From RGIG464 sp045643185 (GTDB lineage: Bacteria > Myxococcota_A > Bradymonadia > UBA4248), in assembly GCA_045643185.1 (NCBI GenBank), contig JAZUKH010000012.1, forward strand, positions 1 through 11,828: DNA of 11,828 bases, read 5' to 3'. This document shows, in pieces, positions 8,601-11,828 of this stretch; the stretch's first letter is position 1, and each line of letters starts with the position of its first letter. A model generated the notes under the pieces. It had not been told where the DNA came from. It was given only the letters and a program-made list of their open reading frames with translations, and made no database searches. A program made the translations under genes and the position numbers.

Positions 8601-11495
8601 GATGTTGATCTGATCCAGCCGGTCGCACGCCATCAAACCGTTGACGAGGCATTCAAGCACTTCACCGAAGCGGATCATCGTGTCCTTATGATACAAACAC
8701 GTGCGGTACTCGATACGGAACTCGTAACGCCCATTGTGCTTAAAGACCATCGTCGACAGATTTGAGATCGAGGCCCCGCTTTCAAGCCGGTCGATGCGAC
8801 CTTCTGCGGCACCGAGTTTGAGCCCGCGATGCATGTCGGCCTGATAAACGAACATGATGTCGGAACGCACGCCGAATTCGCGCGCCATTCGTGCGAACGA
8901 AGCCTGGTCGTGCGTCATGTTTTCGAAGCATTGCGACTGAACAGCGTTGAGGTAATCCACCGAAGGTCGTGAGGCATCGATCTTGACATACATCGGCAAT
9001 GTGCGCACGAACATGCCGACCGTCTGATTGAGTGCGGGCGAGTGACGGCCGTTATCGACGGTACAAAAAAGGCTTTCGGTCTGGCAGGTAAACTTGGCTA
9101 GAGCCAGAGCGAAGGCACTGAGAAACAGCGTGTTCTCGGTGATGCCATGGGCGTGTGTGAACTGTTCCACTTCGACCGAGCTGATCTGCGGCGCAAACAC
9201 GACAAATTCGCCAGCCGTCGAAGCAGACGCATCCGGCCGATCGCTGAGCAGGTTAGAATCGATGTCCACGCCACTCAACTGACGTTCAAAGTAGTGAAAA
9301 TCCTCGTCCGCTTCGGCCTGGTGTTGCGCTTCGTAAGGCGCGATCACCAAAACCGAAACGCGTTCCGGATCGATGGACTGTTCGGCGTAGGCGGCCTCGA
9401 TGTCGCGCTGAATGACGCCGAGCGACGTGCCATCAAAGACGAGGTGATGCATATCGAACAGCAAATACAGCATCTGTTCGGTCTGAATGATCTCAAATCG
9501 GTAAAGCGGACCATTTTCGAGGTCGAATGGCTGAACGAATCTTTTTTTGAGCGTCTCAACGTCGACGGGGCTGGCCGAAACGATGTTCGGCGTGGGCAGC
9601 CCGGTGAGACAGCGCACCAGGTGAGGTTCACCATGCACGACTTTGACGCAGCAAGCAAACGCATCATGCGCCTTCACCACGGTCTGGATCGCCGCAGCAA
9701 GTTTGGTTGCCGAAACGCCGCGTGCATCGAACTGGTAGCAGCACGGATTGTTGTACATGAGACTGCCCGGGTCCTGCATGGTGTCTAGATAAACGCCCAA
9801 CTGGCTGTCGTTGAGCGCGACCTCGGTCAGATCAACTGAGATCGATTCGTAATTCAGCCCCTGAGCTGCCTGAGCGATCTCGGCGATGGCACGTGGCGTC
9901 CTTCCCTGAAACACGTCACGGCTCGACAGGTGAAGGTCAGTGCATTTTTCAACGAGTGCCAGCGTGCGGATCGAGTCGCCGCCGAGGCTAAAGAAATCGT
10001 CGTCCAATCCAACATTGGTCACGCCCAAAACCAGTTCAAAAGCCTGACACAATTTTTTTTCAACGCCATTGGTCGGCGCGACGTAGGCGGCCTTAAACTG
10101 GTTCAGATCTGGCGCCTGAAGGTCTTTATAGGCGAGTTTGCCGTTTGTATTGACAGGCAACTTGTCCATTTTGACAAAGATCGACGGAATCATGTAGGGC
10201 GGCAGCTGTTTGGCCAGCATAGCACGCATGTCGTTCAACGGAATCGGCGCTTTTTCGACGTAATAGGCGCAGAGATAGGCTCCGCGCTCGTTTTCAAAGC
10301 CTTTGACAGCGCAATCCATGATGTTTTCGTGTTTACGAATGACGGCCTCGACTTCACCCGGTTCCACACGTTGCCCATTGATCTTGAGCATCCAGTCTTG
10401 GCGGTTCACATACAACAGGTTGCCGTCGGGCAGTCTTCGCACGATGTCGTGCGTGTGCAGCATGCATGCATGCCCGTCGATCGCCGCAAACGGGTTCGGC
10501 ACGAACGTCGAGGCCGTCTGTTCAGGAAGTCCAATGTATTCGCGCGCAAAAATGCCGGTAATGCAAAGCTCGCCTTCTTCGACCTCGTGCCCGTTTTCAT
10601 CCAGGACATAAGCGCAAAGTCCGCGTAGCGGCTTACCGATCGGCGTATTGTCATAAGCCCGGTCGACCTCAAAACTAATCGCATTTCCGGCAAGTTCGGA
10701 CATACCAAAAATGTTAAGGATCCTGAACCACGGATAGTAGATCTGAGAAAGCTTTTCACTGCCGACAATGACGGTTCGCAGCGAGTCACTTTTGGGCACA
10801 AAGTATTTGAGGATCTTGGGCGGCATGAAGAGCGATGTCACCTGGTATTGCGCACAGACATTAGCGAGCAGTTCGGGATCTTTTCGCACGTGTTCGGAGA
10901 TCAGCACGACAGAAGCGCCGACGCTCAGTCGACCAAAGATCTCAGGCAACGTCGGAATGAATGACAGGGGCGGCACGAAGGCACCTACGTCATCAGAGTC
11001 TGCCTCAGTAGCGCTGATAAATCGCTCGCACGTCGCGAGCACGCTGTCGTGCCCATGCAAAACGCCTTTGGGATTGCCCGTCGACCCGGACGTATAGACG
11101 GCGTACGCCTTCGTTTCGGGCGTCACATTTTCGACTTCGTTCAAGGGATCGCACGCCATGGCAGCTTCGACCAATGCCGGCGACACCACGGCCGTACATG
11201 CGCAGTCTTTTTCGATAAACTCGAGGCGTTCGCGCGGATAAGCGCTGTCCAGCGCCACTGCGGCTGCCCCAACGAACCAGCAGCCGAGAATCGACGCGAC
11301 GTATGCCTTGCAACGCGGCATTTCTATCGTCACATAGTCTTCGCGTTGAACGCCAACAGTCTTTAATTGCGAAGCAATGCGGCGCGCGTTATCAAACAAC
11401 TCACGATATGTCCAACCGCCATCGTGATCGATCAACGCCACTTTATCGGCATAAACTTGCGAAGCGTTCAAAAGCCTCTCTACGATCGTGTTCAT
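2604..11495 (-). CDS. three-module non-ribosomal peptide synthetase with terminal thioester reductase (A-T-C-A-T-C-A-T-R)
   Basis: This 2963-residue cytoplasmic assembly line should activate three acids, join them by two condensations and release the chain with NAD(P)H. Approximate domains: A1 1-475 (YTSGSTGNPKG at 134, catalytic K453); T1 to ~550 (LGGDS, S508); C1 ~555-985 (HHLVFDG, 683-689); A2 ~1000-1470 (YTSGTTGMPKG at 1135, K1462); T2 (AGLTSI, S1515); C2 ~1560-1990 (HHIISDG, 1691-1697); A3 ~2010-2480 (YTSGTTGTPKG at 2144, K2471); T3 (IGGSSI, S2525); reductase ~2600-2963 (GATGFLG at 2609-2615, STTSV from 2729, Y2763 and K2767 of YxxxK). All catalytic motifs look intact, and no epimerase, methylase or thioesterase is seen. 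By analogy with the GrsA pocket, A2 reads D,A,E,F,M,G,G,C,Y and A3 reads D,A,M,V,S,G,S,V,Y. I assign neither substrate. A1 has I180 where the amine-binding Asp is expected. A2 and A3 are close homologues, A1 is divergent. The ATG follows AAAGGGAA by seven bases. No 4'-phosphopantetheinyl transferase, MbtH or exporter is in the window, and the product is unknown. Confidence 0.97.
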   Translation of the reverse strand: MNTIVERLLNASQVYADKVALIDHDGGWTYRELFDNARRIASQLKTVGVQREDYVTIEMPRCKAYVASILGCWFVGAAAVALDSAYPRERLEFIEKDCACTAVVSPALVEAAMACDPLNEVENVTPETKAYAVYTSGSTGNPKGVLHGHDSVLATCERFISATEADSDDVGAFVPPLSFIPTLPEIFGRLSVGASVVLISEHVRKDPELLANVCAQYQVTSLFMPPKILKYFVPKSDSLRTVIVGSEKLSQIYYPWFRILNIFGMSELAGNAISFEVDRAYDNTPIGKPLRGLCAYVLDENGHEVEEGELCITGIFAREYIGLPEQTASTFVPNPFAAIDGHACMLHTHDIVRRLPDGNLLYVNRQDWMLKINGQRVEPGEVEAVIRKHENIMDCAVKGFENERGAYLCAYYVEKAPIPLNDMRAMLAKQLPPYMIPSIFVKMDKLPVNTNGKLAYKDLQAPDLNQFKAAYVAPTNGVEKKLCQAFELVLGVTNVGLDDDFFSLGGDSIRTLALVEKCTDLHLSSRDVFQGRTPRAIAEIAQAAQGLNYESISVDLTEVALNDSQLGVYLDTMQDPGSLMYNNPCCYQFDARGVSATKLAAAIQTVVKAHDAFACCVKVVHGEPHLVRCLTGLPTPNIVSASPVDVETLKKRFVQPFDLENGPLYRFEIIQTEQMLYLLFDMHHLVFDGTSLGVIQRDIEAAYAEQSIDPERVSVLVIAPYEAQHQAEADEDFHYFERQLSGVDIDSNLLSDRPDASASTAGEFVVFAPQISSVEVEQFTHAHGITENTLFLSAFALALAKFTCQTESLFCTVDNGRHSPALNQTVGMFVRTLPMYVKIDASRPSVDYLNAVQSQCFENMTHDQASFARMAREFGVRSDIMFVYQADMHRGLKLGAAEGRIDRLESGASISNLSTMVFKHNGRYEFRIEYRTCLYHKDTMIRFGEVLECLVNGLMACDRLDQINITKPDRLAELERFNQTASPVDWTKTVVDWFDEQAARQPDHTALVHRDTRYTYRELDEITQRIAADVQRRGIGRDAFVGVLVGRNVFAPIAWLGVLRAGAAYQPLDPTYPQDRLNFMIHDSGAHLLIADRDLRPLLNEYTGDVLFTDEFATLPPCDVELSAPRPQDALTILYTSGTTGMPKGCVLEHKNLMAIHATHSKNMHLNSETRMASYASFGFDASVEDIFTTLAAGGSLYILDDEIRLDLNAMEAYFIENGITNSFMTTQVARMFLGMTKCSTLKYFMFGGEKLVPFTPPKNVTVYNGYGPSEALCYVATHRIVDDSHLQPIGKANLNMKFYVVDRALNRLPVGVCGELCVAGPQVSRGYLNRPEKTAEVFVNNPFSDDPAYRRMYRTGDIVRMLPNGEVDFVGRRDGQVKIRGFRVELTEVEKVIRDYAGIHDAAVAAFDAPTGGKFLTAYVTADQKIDSDALKDFILKSKPAYMVPAAIMQIEAIPVNVNGKVDKRKLPKPEIKFDDIVKPKNEIQARIFDKIKEIIGTDQFGIHTDIFEAGLTSIGCIKLNVLLSDEFGVAFQTRDLKANNTVEKLEAFIQNAEALSQFEVLDDYPLTKTQEGILVECMAHPNSTLYNIPLLLKLDASLDVERIKQAIVASVRAHAFINTILFVDHAGDIRQKRRDASSDFKLSDIEVIQAESLDAIKASLIRPFKLMGERLFRVVLIQAEALYLLVDMHHIISDGTSLDLFLDDVSRAYQGETLVPESFSGFEMALMEQQKRATPALEAAKKYYETLLAGYDEDYLIKKDRRRDDKRPYAPFEMDGVPGMAARVTAFCKNHKVSVNGLLCTAFGLALANFNGTDESVFTTVYNGRNDSRTMRMTAMLVKTLPVLCQVKGKTPLEVVKTVSDQLIDSMTNDIYSFAEISRTLGIKANVMFVYQGDHFEFDRFCGKPAQIQPVELDSEKAPLQLQISLRRDTFVYRVEYDQTLYTPELMQQLALTVDVAVGELIHQKDMAQISLLDASMRAQLDQFNDTDFEYDASKNVIDLFREAVAKYPEHIAVVHGDRRLTYAELDRLTDRLAAHLVKRGVKAEAFVSILIPRNEFMPIAALGILKAGGAYQPLDPTYPQERLNFMVQDSGARLIIADRALRPLVDAFNGDVLYTDEIDQLPACDCALPKIKPDQAFIILYTSGTTGTPKGCVLEHRNIVSFIHWNARLCDITPETRHAAYASFGFDANIMDTYPTLCQGAALYIIPDDIRLDLAAIEAFCIQNAITDGVMTTQMARMFLSMTKCSTLHSFSMGGEKLAPFTPPAHVRTFNSYGPTECTVYASSFEFRDDDPILPVGKANGNVKLYVVDPALKRLPIGGVGELCIAGPQVSRGYLNRPEKTAEVFVTNPFCDDPRYARMYRTGDIVRMLPNGNVDFIGRRDGQVKIRGFRIELPEVEQIIGQFDGITSTTVVAFDDPAGGKFLAAYFAATKKIDIAALTAFIQESKPPYMVPAAFMQLDAIPFNANGKVDKRKLPTPERQVQKIGKEPANELEAKICTIYQQILGLDKVYADDDFFAIGGSSISASKVVLNCMNQGLPVVYKNVFDNPTPKQLADFIAAEAVSNADVTQTDAKQQAASDFKALAGNVVENLDHMSRTELGIVLLAGATGFLGVHVLRELLQTTSGDILCLLRSKKNQPAEARLKTMLKYYFSDLSGFERIHIIEGDITDKTLGEKLECFTFDTIINCAACVKHFAQDDMIERVNYEGVKNLIGIAKQRGCKLIQTSTTSVAGESVDGSVPAGVTLRENTLALGQALDNKYIKSKYMAEQAMLEAIESGMRGKIMRMGNLMSRASDGEFQINFLTNGFMRQVKGYKKLGCFPVDNLDAHVEFSPIDCSAKAVVLLAGSPDEFTVFNVNNCFGVHMANVVQTLNEHGMPVDIVSRAEFQDRFSKMLGNEQDNQSISGLIAYMNNSGEHRVLIGSDNAFTIKALYRLGFAWPIIDMSYVKKAIDAVASLGFFD

Positions 11496-11501
11496 GACTT
11501 A

Positions 11502-11509
11502 TTCCCTTT
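11502..11509 (-). promoter_or_regulatory. ribosome binding site of the NRPS gene
   Basis: AAAGGGAA on the minus strand ends six bases before the ATG, with GGGA seven bases from it. This supports the chosen NRPS start, where an A domain begins at once with no preceding condensation domain. Confidence 0.6.
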
Positions 11510-11527
11510 GAGAGTTAAAGCTACCCC

Positions 11528-11555
11528 GCGCTTCGAACGCTTCGCGTTCATGCGC
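11528..11555. promoter_or_regulatory. hairpin in the presumed 5' leader of the NRPS gene
   Basis: GAACGC (11535-11540) and GCGTTC (11544-11549) pair perfectly around TTC (GAA on the minus strand). Outside an internal loop, GCGC (11528-11531) can pair with GCGC (11552-11555). It begins about 33 bases before the NRPS start codon and no T tract follows on the minus strand, so it is a leader structure rather than a terminator. The GAA triloop echoes the short-core hairpins at 89-211, but the TAT/ATA signature is missing. Confidence 0.5.
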
Positions 11556-11582
11556 TTTCATTTTTCACCACGCTGCTTGAAC

Positions 11583-11672
11583 AGTAACATCATAGTAAAA
11601 TATATATTCATTTGTGTATAAAATATTAATTTTTGTATAAATTATTTATTATCATTCATAGAAGTTAATTAT
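11583..11672 (-). promoter_or_regulatory. AT-rich probable promoter region of the NRPS gene
   Basis: This stretch is strongly AT-rich compared with the coding sequence and lies between the heptamer array and the leader hairpin. On the minus strand it contains several -10-like hexamers, including TATGAT (complement of 11589-11594), which would give a leader of roughly 85 bases containing the 11528-11555 hairpin. I could not find a convincing -35 for any of them, so the exact promoter is unresolved. No coding sequence is visible between 11496 and 11828. Confidence 0.4.
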
Positions 11673-11673
11673 T

Positions 11674-11828
11674 CTAACTACTACCAACTACTCACTACTC
11701 ACTAACCACTAACCACTAACCACTAACCACTAACCACTAACCACTAACCACTAACCACTAACCACTAACCACTAACCACTAACCACTAACCACTAACCAC
11801 TAACCACTAACCACTAACCACTAACCAC
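11674..11828. repeat. tandem heptanucleotide array, unit CTAACCA
   Basis: Four diverged but in-phase units (CTAACTA, CTACCAA, CTACTCA, CTACTCA; 11674-11701) lead into eighteen perfect CTAACCA units (11702-11827), and the array continues to the window edge, so its true length is unknown. On the minus strand, in the direction of the NRPS, the unit reads TGGTTAG. Because 7 is not a multiple of 3, a stop (TAA on +, TAG on -) recurs every 21 bases in every frame, so the array is non-coding. Its near edge is about 180 bases upstream of the NRPS start codon. Confidence 0.97.

Noticed and set aside
425..11495. NRPS and phosphatase as a single firm operon
   Set aside because: They are co-directional, but a 163-bp spacer with two strong hairpins, another hairpin and an A/T palindrome separates them. 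Co-transcription cannot be claimed from the sequence alone.
11674..11828. Telomere-like repeat (TTAGTGG on the minus strand, similar to TTAGGG)
   Set aside because: The flanking genes are bacterial, the unit is not a known telomere motif, and an array at the end of a window is expected where assemblies break in repeats.

Overview
The window is a bacterial segment of moderate GC. It carries two complete genes on the minus strand, flanked and separated by structured, repeat-rich, AT-richer intergenic DNA. I cannot name the lineage. Both genes have Shine-Dalgarno sites. The gene types (a very large NRPS with a reductive exit, a membrane-anchored SpoIIE-type phosphatase fused to an anti-sigma-type kinase, and a DUF285/BspA remnant) fit an uncultured, possibly host-associated bacterium with a complex regulatory repertoire, but this is only an inference.

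Layout, in minus-strand transcription order from right to left. 11674-11828 is a tandem array of a 7-bp unit (CTAACCA on +, TGGTTAG on -) that runs off the window edge. 11583-11672 is an AT-rich stretch that probably holds the NRPS promoter. 11528-11555 is a hairpin in the presumed 5' leader. 2604-11495 is one 2963-residue NRPS with the order A-T-C-A-T-C-A-T-reductase. 2441-2603 is an intergenic spacer with an AT palindrome, two large related hairpins and a third, simpler hairpin. 425-2440 is a 671-residue PP2C/HATPase sensor protein. 1-424 has no intact gene: it holds a 29-codon remnant of a DUF285 (BspA-type) surface-protein repeat (275-364), an AT-rich stretch (212-274), four tandem hairpins (89-211, two with T tracts that suit minus-strand termination), and a short palindrome at the left edge.

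Function. The NRPS is a self-contained three-module line that should join three acyl building blocks and release the product reductively as an aldehyde or alcohol. Its first adenylation domain lacks the Asp that normally holds the substrate alpha-amino group, so the starter may be a non-amino carboxylic acid; the product would then be an N-acyl dipeptide aldehyde, a class known to inhibit proteases. The phosphatase/kinase protein downstream probably belongs to a partner-switching pathway sensing an extracytoplasmic cue. Shared orientation suggests possible co-regulation, but no STAS partner or sigma factor is in view.

The least explained feature is a family of six hairpins in the two intergenic regions. 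Their outer stems differ in sequence but stay paired, and an unpaired G followed by TAT...ATA is invariant.
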